This document shows, in pieces, positions 7,404 through 13,043 of a stretch of DNA of 13,043 nt (position 1 is the stretch's first letter; every line of letters starts with the position of its first letter). Below the pieces are notes generated by a model. That model had not been told where the DNA came from and made no database searches. It worked only from the letters and a program-made list of their open reading frames with translations. The DNA comes from SAR116 cluster bacterium. GTDB taxonomy: Bacteria > Pseudomonadota > Alphaproteobacteria > Puniceispirillales > Puniceispirillaceae. Where the stretch lies: assembly GCA_002700485.1 (NCBI GenBank), contig PADU01000040.1:1-13043 (forward strand), read 5' to 3'. The position numbers and the translations under genes were made by a program.

Positions 7404-8820
7404 GCGCCTTTATCCATTGGTCAATTTCTACAATCAACCGTTCTGCAAGTGCCTGTTTTGACTGGTATGGCCAGTCAATAATGTCCACCCCCTTTAGCAG
7501 GCTTGCCTTGTTATGGTCAGAACCAAAGACCGATGATGATGGGTCATCAGAAATATGGTTGGCAATGATCCAGTCACATTTCTTTTTTGCCAGCTTGTCT
7601 TTCGCATGGCGAATCAGATGTTCTGTTTCCGCAGCAAAACCAATAACAAGTGGAGGTCTGCTGGTAGCTTGGCTCAGGCTAGCTAGAATATCAGGGTTTT
7701 TGGCAAGCTCAATTTGTGGCTGAACATGGTTCTGTTTTTTTTGTTTTTGTGTCGCAGCGTTTAAAACATACCAGTCTGCCACAGCTGCGGCACAGATGGC
7801 GATATCGGCAGGCAGGGAGCTCAGGCAAGCCTGATGCATCGCCCTGGCTGTGTTCACCTTGACCAGAGTCACATTGGCAGGACAGGGCAAGCTGACAGGG
7901 CCGCTGACCAATGTGACGCGCGCGCCATGCGCTGCACAGGCGGCCGCAAGTGCATAGCCCTGCTTTCCGGAAGATCTGTTGGAAATATAGCGCACTGGGT
8001 CAATTGGCTCATGTGTTGGGCCAGAAGTGATCAGCACATGCCGCCCGGCAAGACAGTTTCTTTTGCTATGCACAACCTGAGCTGCTGCATCGGCAATATC
8101 AACTGGTTCAGCAAGACGACCAATCCCTATCTCGCCGCAGGCCGTATCGCCGCTGACGGGCGCAATAATCTGCACACCGCGCTGATCCAGGCAGGTCAGA
8201 TTATCTTGTGTTGCGGGATGTTGCCACATATTTGGGTTCATGGCCGGTGCCACCATGACAGGCGCATCGGTTGCCAGACACAATGTTGAGGCAAGGCAGT
8301 CTGCGAGACCATGGCTGAGCTTGGCAATGAAATTAGCTGTCGCTGGCGCGACCAGCACTAAATCTGTATCACGGGCTAAGCGAATATGACCCATTTCGGC
8401 TTCATCTGTAAGTGAAAACAGCTCTGTGTAGACTTTATCTCCAGTTAGTGCTGAGAGGCTGAGTGGTGTGATAAAATTCTGAGCTGATTCAGTCATCACA
8501 CCACGCACAGAAAATCCCCTGTCCATTAGGCGGCGGGCTAGGTCAAGCCCTTTATAAGCGGCAATACCTCCGGTGATTATTAGCAACACCCGTCTCTTTG
8601 TTTGGGTGGTGAGGGGGTAAAGCTGTAATTTTTTAGGCTCAAATGACCAGCCCTTTGCATGCAGGGCTGTGCTGATTATGGCCATCTTGTCGCGCGGCAA
8701 CTCGGCACGTCGCAGATAATTGGATAAGGCGCTTGGCCCAACACCCAGCAGGGCTTGTACAGCATCACGGCCTCCAAGCTTTTGGATAACCTGAGCGAAT
8801 ATATCTGCAAAATCAGACAT
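7378..8820 (-). CDS. coaBC: CoaBC (phosphopantothenoylcysteine synthetase/decarboxylase) with an extra N-terminal HTH-like domain
   Basis: CoaBC joins cysteine to 4'-phosphopantothenate (CoaB) and decarboxylates the product (CoaC, FMN-dependent) to 4'-phosphopantetheine on the CoA pathway. The 480 residues exceed E. coli CoaBC (406) by an N-terminal extension of about 70. The CoaC domain (about 75 to 245) has GGIAAYK, His145 (MGHIRLAR), PATAN, PAMN with Asn195, and Cys228 in [10 protein letters not shown]. The CoaB domain (about 258 to 475) has [20 protein letters not shown] with Asn281, AAAVADW, and Lys374 in LAKNPDIL. The extension includes [20 protein letters not shown], with a helix-turn-helix pattern like Cro/CI-type DNA-binding domains. 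It reads in one frame with no stop, and the start at 8820 has a weak GAG eight bases upstream. An internal ATG codon (Met46) would leave out most of the extension, but it splits the domain and lacks support. A palindrome array lies directly upstream. Confidence 0.94.
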   Translation of the reverse strand: MSDFADIFAQVIQKLGGRDAVQALLGVGPSALSNYLRRAELPRDKMAIISTALHAKGWSFEPKKLQLYPLTTQTKRRVLLIITGGIAAYKGLDLARRLMDRGFSVRGVMTESAQNFITPLSLSALTGDKVYTELFSLTDEAEMGHIRLARDTDLVLVAPATANFIAKLSHGLADCLASTLCLATDAPVMVAPAMNPNMWQHPATQDNLTCLDQRGVQIIAPVSGDTACGEIGIGRLAEPVDIADAAAQVVHSKRNCLAGRHVLITSGPTHEPIDPVRYISNRSSGKQGYALAAACAAHGARVTLVSGPVSLPCPANVTLVKVNTARAMHQACLSSLPADIAICAAAVADWYVLNAATQKQKKQNHVQPQIELAKNPDILASLSQATSRPPLVIGFAAETEHLIRHAKDKLAKKKCDWIIANHISDDPSSSVFGSDHNKASLLKGVDIIDWPYQSKQALAERLIVEIDQWIKAHDCSIETK

Positions 8821-8833
8821 AGCAGTATCTCAA

Positions 8834-8865
8834 AATTCACAATATTGTGAACAATTCACAATATT
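8834..8865. promoter_or_regulatory. Overlapping palindromic operator-like array upstream of coaBC
   Basis: Three alternating copies of the half-site TTGTGAA/TTCACAA fill most of the 48-bp gap between ubiB and coaBC. Bases 8836 to 8851 form a perfect 16-bp palindrome, TTCACAATATTGTGAA. Bases 8841 to 8851 and 8855 to 8865 are perfect 11-bp inverted arms around CAA. The 13-mer AATTCACAATATT occurs twice in direct orientation (8834 to 8846 and 8853 to 8865), 19 bp apart, close to two helical turns. No T-run follows, so it does not look like a terminator. Its place 14 bases before the coaBC start suggests an operator, possibly for the HTH-like domain at the N-terminus of CoaBC itself. That link is inference. 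A plain sigma-70 promoter was not evident, and the best -35/-10 matches are weak and lie within the repeats. Confidence 0.65.
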
Positions 8866-8868
8866 TGT

Positions 8869-10365
8869 CTACAGTAAACCAGAATGACCAAATAATACAA
8901 GGGCTAGCAAGCCAGTAATTATGAGCCACGGCATTTTTGATGGAGGTGGCGGAGCAGGATCAGCCTGATCCAGCCTGTCGAGCAGTTTTGGCAAAGTTTG
9001 ATACAAACGTAAAAGGTTCTGGCCAAACTGTCTGGCTTGCGTTTTAAGGGTCACTTCAGATGACATCCAGTTTTCCGCTAGTGGGCGAGCTAAACCCCAC
9101 ATATTTGCCTTTGGGTTAAGCGTGCGGGCCACCCCTTCTGCCATCATCATTGTCTTTTGCAGAAGGTTAAATTGGGGCTGAACAGATATATCAAAATGTG
9201 AAGAAATTTTCAAAATTTGACCTAAAACAATGCCTAGTGAAATATCTCCAAGTGCTTTGCCAAGTACAGGTTCAACAACACTCCGCAGGCTCTGTGCAAA
9301 TAGAGGTAGAGGCACATTTTCAGAAAGCATGCCGGCATCATAATGAAGATGGGCAACATAGTCATAGTCGCGTTCCAATATTGCCATCAATAATCGAGCT
9401 AGAAATAGCCTGTCTGAAAAGTCAAGTTGACCCATAATGCCAAAGTCAATAGGCACAAGGGTACCGTCAGCAGTTATAAATATATTCCCCGGATGCATGT
9501 CAGCATGAAAATAACCATCTCTGAAGACCTGATTAAAAAAGCTAGTCGCGGCTATTTTTGTAATCTCCTCAATATCATGTCCGGCTGCTGCCAGCGCATC
9601 AACATCATCAATGCGCACCCCATCAATCCATTCTGTTACTAGAACAGAACTGCTGGTGCGCTCCAGATCAATGAATGGGATCCTGATCCCGCTGTCTGCT
9701 TCCAGATTCTCTGATAATTTACCGCCGGCGGCTGCTTCCATCCGTAAATCGAGTTCGATTTCTGAAATTGACTCAAATTGATCAACAGCGGTGACAAGAC
9801 GAAGTCGCCGCAAGGCTGGGGCTAATGTTTCAACTAGCCGTGCCATAGTCTTAAAAAAACGGATATCCCTGCGCATCCGTTTGTGGATATCAGGCCGTAA
9901 AATCTTTACAGCAACCAGACGGCCATCAGGAAGCTGTGCCTTATGCACTTGAGCGATGGAGGCAGCTGCGACAGGCATGTCATCAAAGCTGCTGAAGAGC
10001 TTCTCAACTGACTCACCAGCACTGTCCTGTATGATCTGGCGAGCTAGTCTACCACTGAAAGCAGGCAGCTTATCTTGAAGCTGTACTAACCCGCCGGCTA
10101 GTTCAGGGCCAATCAGATCCGCTCTTGTGGCGAGGGCTTGGCCAAATTTAATGAAACCTGGCCCAAGGGCCTGCAGCGCCTCACAAAGCGCCTGACCTGC
10201 ATCTGTGCGGGCACTGCGTGAGACAATTAAAAAATTGACCAATTTAAACAGATTGGCCAGCCACGCAGGCCACAAATCAAGTTTGGATAAATGGCCTAGA
10301 ACACCTGCTCTACCCAGAATGAAGCCCATCCGCGGGAGCCGCCAAATAACTAGAATTACGGCCAT
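8869..10365 (-). CDS. ubiB: Ubiquinone biosynthesis ATPase/kinase-like protein UbiB (ABC1/ADCK/AarF family)
   Basis: UbiB is a membrane-associated atypical kinase-fold ATPase required for ubiquinone synthesis, probably helping hydrophobic intermediates reach the Ubi enzymes. The 498 residues include the family hallmark KxGQ (KFGQ from Lys73) and the alanine-rich loop in place of the normal glycine-rich loop (AAASIAQVH, 133 to 141). Further motifs are VAVKI with Lys154, the ExD motif (Glu204 to Asp206), HADMHPGN (287 to 294) and DFG (307 to 309). The C-terminus ends in a proline-rich linker and one hydrophobic segment (MPWLIITGLLALVLFG), the expected membrane anchor. The start ATG shares one base with the ubiE stop (TGATG), so translation is coupled to ubiE. 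Confidence 0.95.
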   Translation of the reverse strand: MAVILVIWRLPRMGFILGRAGVLGHLSKLDLWPAWLANLFKLVNFLIVSRSARTDAGQALCEALQALGPGFIKFGQALATRADLIGPELAGGLVQLQDKLPAFSGRLARQIIQDSAGESVEKLFSSFDDMPVAAASIAQVHKAQLPDGRLVAVKILRPDIHKRMRRDIRFFKTMARLVETLAPALRRLRLVTAVDQFESISEIELDLRMEAAAGGKLSENLEADSGIRIPFIDLERTSSSVLVTEWIDGVRIDDVDALAAAGHDIEEITKIAATSFFNQVFRDGYFHADMHPGNIFITADGTLVPIDFGIMGQLDFSDRLFLARLLMAILERDYDYVAHLHYDAGMLSENVPLPLFAQSLRSVVEPVLGKALGDISLGIVLGQILKISSHFDISVQPQFNLLQKTMMMAEGVARTLNPKANMWGLARPLAENWMSSEVTLKTQARQFGQNLLRLYQTLPKLLDRLDQADPAPPPPSKMPWLIITGLLALVLFGHSGLL

Positions 10366-11120
10366 CAGTCAAGTTTCCAACCGGAGTGAATGGCCGCGAT
10401 GCCATTTGACAAATTCCGAAAGCGAACTTGGGCAAAACCGGCCTCTGACATCATTCTGGCAAGATCATGCTGTGCGGGAAATGTGCGGATTGATTCGGCA
10501 AGATAACGGTAGGCGGCTTCGTCACGTGCAACCATCCGGCCCAGCTGTGGCATGGCGTTAAATGACCAGAGATCATATAATTTAGAAAATGTGGCATTCT
10601 GAACAGTTGAAAATTCAAGGCAGCAGAAACGGCCACCCGGTTTCAAGACACGAAATGCTTCACGCAAGGCCACATCGCGGTTGGTCACATTGCGCAGTCC
10701 AAAGGAAATGGTTACCCGTTCAGCTGTCCCTGTCTGCAGTGGAATATCTTCTGCACTGGCAACAGTCCAGTCAAGCTGGTTTGAATAAGCCTTTATATCG
10801 CTCCGCTTTTTGCCTGCGCTGATCATATCTGGATTGATATCAACTACATGCACATGACTGCCGCCGCGTTTCAGAAATCTGAGCGCAATGTCACCTGTGC
10901 CGCCAGCCAGATCGATTAGAATCTGTCCCTTACAAGGGGCTAGCCAGTCCATTAAGGCATCTTTCCACAGCCGGTGAACGCCGCCGCTCATCAGATCATT
11001 CATAATATCATAGGACGAAGCGACAGATGAAAATACATCCGCAACACGAGACTGTTTCTCCTTAACAGGCACGGTTTCAAAACCAAAATCTATCCATTCA
11101 GTTTTAGGCTGGTTTGTCAT
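10365..11120 (-). CDS. ubiE: Ubiquinone/menaquinone biosynthesis C-methyltransferase UbiE
   Basis: UbiE is the SAM-dependent C-methyltransferase that converts demethoxy-benzoquinol intermediates on the way to ubiquinone (and demethylmenaquinol where menaquinone is made). With no menaquinone genes in view, ubiquinone is the likely product. The 251 residues match the family. Motifs are VFSSVASSYDIMNDLMSGG (30 to 48), SAM motif I ILIDLAGGTGDIA (67 to 79), Asp94 in VVDINPDM, SFGLRNV, and FRVLKPGGRF. It is the first gene of the minus-strand block ubiE-ubiB-coaBC-dut-moeB and is divergent from mutM across 138 bp. Confidence 0.96.
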   Translation of the reverse strand: MTNQPKTEWIDFGFETVPVKEKQSRVADVFSSVASSYDIMNDLMSGGVHRLWKDALMDWLAPCKGQILIDLAGGTGDIALRFLKRGGSHVHVVDINPDMISAGKKRSDIKAYSNQLDWTVASAEDIPLQTGTAERVTISFGLRNVTNRDVALREAFRVLKPGGRFCCLEFSTVQNATFSKLYDLWSFNAMPQLGRMVARDEAAYRYLAESIRTFPAQHDLARMMSEAGFAQVRFRNLSNGIAAIHSGWKLD

Positions 11121-11258
11121 GAAAAGTCTCTGTGCTCAAGAAATGTTTGCCGAAGCTTGGATACGCTCACGCCAGCAGCGGGTATCTTGATTTTTAAGCT
11201 GTCGCTGCCAATGTTACATCCAATATAATATAGCTTTAGCAAAAGGGAAATTGTTAGC
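11121..11258. promoter_or_regulatory. Divergent ubiE/mutM promoter region
   Basis: This gap must hold the starts of both the ubiE block and the mutM group. On the plus strand a perfect TATAAT lies at 11224 to 11229, 29 bases before the mutM start codon, but no good -35 is found 16 to 18 bases upstream. On the minus strand a TTGGCA hexamer can be read (within plus 11200 to 11220) with no good -10 at the right distance. The mutM promoter is therefore plausible and the ubiE promoter is not located. Confidence 0.4.
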
Positions 11259-12080
11259 GTGCCTGAATTACCTGAAGTTGAAACAGTACGTGTGGCCCTT
11301 GAACCGGTGATTTCAGGGCAGACCATTGAATCTGTGCGCCTGACCAGAGAGAATTTGCGCTGGCCCTTGCCTGAACATTTGGACAAACGCTTGCTGGGTC
11401 AGTGTTGTTCAGTGCCAAAGCGCCGCAGTAAATACATCCTGATCGATCTAAGCAATGAGGAAACCTTGCTGATTCATTTAGGCATGTCAGGTGCGATACG
11501 GCTTTATGATCAAAAGCCCAATTTTGCAAAACATGATCATTTTTCTGTTGAGTTTACATCCGGCCAGTGGGTTGTGTTTTCAGATCCGCGGCGATTCGGA
11601 CATCTTGACTTGTTTGCTTCTGATGCCACATGCAAACACCCGCTTCTATCTGGTCTTGGGGTCGAACCTTTGTCAGATGAATTCACAGACTCAGTGCTGG
11701 CATCTTTAATGAAAGGTCGGACGACACCAATCAAATCTGCCCTACTTGATCAGCGTTTAATTGCCGGGCTTGGGAATATTTATGTCAGTGAGGCATTATT
11801 CAGAGCAGGAATATCGCCGCGCCGGAAAGCCGGAACAATTGCAGGGCAGCGCGCGCGCAGGCTCACAGAAGCAATCAAGGTTGTGCTTCGTGAGGCGATC
11901 AACGCTGGCGGCACAAGCCTGCGTAATCACATACAACCCGGCGGCGAAATTGGATATTTTGTGCAGGATTTGCGTGTCTATGGTCAGGCTGGTCAGCCTT
12001 GTGTGGATTGCGGGCAGGGGATAAAACAAATCATTCAGTCTGGAAGGTCCAGTTTTTATTGCTCTTCTTGTCAGCGTTAA
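11259..12080 (+). CDS. mutM: Formamidopyrimidine-DNA glycosylase (Fpg/MutM)
   Basis: MutM removes 8-oxoguanine and formamidopyrimidines from DNA and cuts the strand by beta/delta elimination. At 273 residues it is complete. It starts at a GTG and reads MPELPEVETV, so Pro2 (the Schiff-base nucleophile after Met removal) and Glu3 are present and fix the start. Lys58 (RRSKYI) is the conserved DNA-contact lysine, HLGMSG is the conserved loop, and the H2TH region includes LLDQRLIAGLGNIYVSE. The C-terminal zinc finger has Cys248, Cys251, Cys268 and Cys271 with Arg263. A GGG-containing purine stretch lies about 11 bases upstream of the GTG. Confidence 0.97.
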   Translation: MPELPEVETVRVALEPVISGQTIESVRLTRENLRWPLPEHLDKRLLGQCCSVPKRRSKYILIDLSNEETLLIHLGMSGAIRLYDQKPNFAKHDHFSVEFTSGQWVVFSDPRRFGHLDLFASDATCKHPLLSGLGVEPLSDEFTDSVLASLMKGRTTPIKSALLDQRLIAGLGNIYVSEALFRAGISPRRKAGTIAGQRARRLTEAIKVVLREAINAGGTSLRNHIQPGGEIGYFVQDLRVYGQAGQPCVDCGQGIKQIIQSGRSSFYCSSCQR

Positions 12081-12095
12081 GCATACTATTGTCCT

Positions 12096-12521
12096 ATGTC
12101 TTTCATCTGTTTTACAATTTCGGTCTTTCCTTTTGCCCGGCAGCTCGTCAGAATAGCTGTTGTGGGCGCGGTTTTAGCAGGCTGTCTTGCGCCCCTCTCA
12201 ATTCTGTCTGCCTCCGAGCGAACTGCTTGGTTCAGTGATGTGCCTTTGATTAACAGCGTCACCGTTGATACACAGTTGAGCTTTGCATTTGATTCGCCCT
12301 CCGGGCGCATCCTAGTTTTGCATTTACAAACACAAGCAGAGGATAAAGATATTCAGGTTTCTTACCACAATACGCTTGCTGCGATAGGATGGACAAAGCG
12401 TGACGATCAGTTTGTCAAAGGTGATGAGCTGCTGAGACTGGAAAAGATAAATGTTGGGGGCAAGCTCTTGTGGCGGCTGACAATTATTCCAAAGTCTGCG
12501 AATCAGCTTGAAATTCGCTGA
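12096..12521 (+). CDS. Small probable lipoprotein or exported protein of unknown function
   Basis: This 141-residue protein sits 15 bases after mutM on the same strand. The N-terminus has basic residues at 15 and 19, then a hydrophobic segment (20 to 28) ending in LAGC at 27 to 30. This fits a lipobox with Cys30 as the lipidated residue, although a signal peptidase I site after LSA (about 39) cannot be excluded. The mature part contains DVPLINSV, SFAFDSPSGRI, SYHNTLAAIGW and a C-terminal RLEKINVGGKLLWRLTIIP stretch. The pattern of a 'FDSPxGRI' strand followed by 'YxxTLxxxGW' resembles small alphaproteobacterial exported proteins I recall. I cannot name the family with confidence. There is no visible Shine-Dalgarno, which suggests translation coupled to mutM. 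No catalytic residues were recognised. Confidence 0.75.
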   Translation: MSFICFTISVFPFARQLVRIAVVGAVLAGCLAPLSILSASERTAWFSDVPLINSVTVDTQLSFAFDSPSGRILVLHLQTQAEDKDIQVSYHNTLAAIGWTKRDDQFVKGDELLRLEKINVGGKLLWRLTIIPKSANQLEIR

Positions 12522-12537
12522 AAATAACCAAATATAC

Positions 12538-12567
12538 TTGACGTCATTGCTGAATTCAGCGTATAAG
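12538..12567 (+). promoter_or_regulatory. Sigma-70-type promoter of rpsT
   Basis: TTGACG (12538 to 12543) and TATAAG (12562 to 12567) each match the consensus at five of six bases and are 18 bp apart. They lie just after the upstream gene's stop at 12521. The expected transcript would start near 12575, leaving a leader of about 30 bases. AGGAAG (12591 to 12596) sits nine bases before the rpsT ATG. Confidence 0.75.
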
Positions 12568-12605
12568 CCCGGTTTGAAACAAAGTATCTCAGGAAGATTC
12601 ATCTT

Positions 12606-12872
12606 ATGGCAAATCATAAATCCGCAAAAAAACGGATCCGCCGCAACGCGAATCGTGCTGAAACCAACAAAAGCCGGATTAGTCGTATCCGCACTTTTTT
12701 AAAGCGTGTAGAAACTGCTATTGCTTCAGGTGATAAGGGAGCTGCACAGACAGCATTGAAAGAGGCGCAGCCGGAACTGATGCGCGGTGTGTCAAAAGGC
12801 GTGTTACACAAAAATACAGCTTCACGCAAAATGTCGCGTTTGTCTGCTAAAGTGAAAACCGTCGAAGCGTAA
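12606..12872 (+). CDS. rpsT: Small ribosomal subunit protein bS20
   Basis: bS20 is a primary 16S rRNA-binding protein of the 30S subunit. The 88 residues form the usual basic helical protein. It starts [17 protein letters not shown], continues [22 protein letters not shown], and ends with the conserved region [16 protein letters not shown]. The ATG at 12606 has a good Shine-Dalgarno (AGGAAG), its own promoter and a strong terminator, so it forms an independent unit. In alphaproteobacteria rpsT commonly lies beside dnaA and mutM, as the layout here also suggests. Confidence 0.98.
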   Translation: MANHKSAKKRIRRNANRAETNKSRISRIRTFLKRVETAIASGDKGAAQTALKEAQPELMRGVSKGVLHKNTASRKMSRLSAKVKTVEA

Positions 12873-12909
12873 AGACAGGCTGCGAACAGCAAGTTGTAAT
12901 AGTCGTAAT

Positions 12910-12935
12910 AAAGGTGCACAATTGTGCACCTTTTT
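12910..12935 (+). terminator. Intrinsic terminator of rpsT
   Basis: A perfect 24-bp palindrome runs from 12910 to 12933, with its centre between 12921 and 12922. Its left half begins AAAGGTGCAC and its right half ends GTGCACCTTT. The T-run is completed at 12931 to 12935. The central AATT forms the loop. It lies 37 bases after the rpsT stop. The A/T flanks would allow some function in the opposite direction too. Confidence 0.88.
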
Positions 12936-13043
12936 CACATGATTTTCTGCCACTCCCCCGCCCCTCTTCATTTTATCACCAGTTAGCGAGTTTTCTTTAG
13001 GGTTAACTTTGATTCGCATAAGCTAAGCTATTTTATTTAATAA
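12936..13043. other. Gene-free AT-rich window end, upstream region of an unseen gene
   Basis: No ORF, RNA gene or strong repeat is visible. A C-rich patch (12951 to 12964) is followed by AT-rich sequence. A possible weak promoter reading rightward is TTGATT (13009 to 13014) with TTTATT (13032 to 13037) at 17 bp. From the usual alphaproteobacterial order the next gene may be dnaA, but no part of it is in the window, and a cluster of DnaA boxes is not seen. Confidence 0.35.

Noticed and set aside
7733..7750. T-rich run inside coaBC as a terminator or frameshift site
   Set aside because: It encodes the QKQKKQ loop that matches the lysine-rich EKIKK-type loop of CoaB, and the frame is intact on both sides.
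8834..8865. The palindromes as a ubiB terminator or a CRP site
   Set aside because: No T-run follows in the ubiB direction. The TGTGA/TCACA halves are 5 bp apart rather than the 6 bp required for CRP.
9427..9642. Plus-strand reading frames inside ubiB and similar antisense frames inside pnp, fabB, coaBC, ubiE and mutM
   Set aside because: They lie wholly within well-supported genes on the other strand, show no recognisable domain or Shine-Dalgarno, and have shadow-type composition.
11117..11529. Minus-strand reading frames across the ubiE/mutM gap and the 5' part of mutM
   Set aside because: They overlap a certain mutM coding region, resemble no protein family, and have no translation signals.
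12931..12939. DnaA box (TTTTTCACA) as evidence of oriC
   Set aside because: It is a single site with one mismatch to TTATNCACA and it overlaps the rpsT terminator T-run. No cluster is present.
12990..13010. CtrA-type TTAA-N7-TTAA site near the right end
   Set aside because: TTAAC occurs once, but no second half lies at the required spacing.

Overview
The window looks like a chromosomal, origin-proximal housekeeping segment of an aerobic alphaproteobacterium of moderate GC content. The gene families and gene order fit a marine Rhodospirillales or SAR116-like lineage, but that placement is inference. The supporting evidence is the gene order pnp / fabI-fabB-fabA / SH3 protein / 2-hydroxyacid dehydrogenase / moeB-dut-coaBC-ubiB-ubiE / mutM / rpsT. 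From memory, alphaproteobacteria such as the Rhizobiales carry a very similar set close to dnaA. Both ends look like contig edges.

Layout. Bases 1 to about 64 hold a fragment of truB on the minus strand, joined to the interior of pnp on the plus strand. This junction disrupts two important genes and looks artefactual. The rest of pnp runs to 1634, followed by a terminator that also serves the converging fab genes. The minus-strand operon fabA-fabB-fabI (4294 to 1715) makes unsaturated fatty acids and completes the elongation cycle. Upstream of it is a minus-strand secreted or membrane-anchored tandem SH3 protein, which is divergent from a plus-strand D-2-hydroxyacid dehydrogenase.

A long minus-strand block, ubiE-ubiB-coaBC-dut-moeB (11120 to 6163), covers ubiquinone synthesis, coenzyme A synthesis, dUTP removal and E1-like adenylylation of a sulfur-carrier protein. 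Within it the genes overlap by 1, 26 and 4 bases, except for a 48-bp gap before coaBC. That gap contains a dense, perfect set of palindromic half-sites. The CoaBC protein itself carries an extra N-terminal domain of about 70 residues that looks like a helix-turn-helix. Together they suggest a CoA-biosynthetic enzyme that binds its own promoter. This is the most interesting biology in the window.

Divergent from ubiE is the plus-strand group mutM, a small probable lipoprotein or exported protein of unknown function, and rpsT. The rpsT gene has a good sigma-70-type promoter and a perfect-palindrome terminator. The last 110 bases contain no gene. By synteny dnaA would be expected next, but it is not visible here.

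No tRNA, rRNA, CRISPR array, insertion sequence or phage gene was found, and no intergenic gap exceeds about 175 bp.
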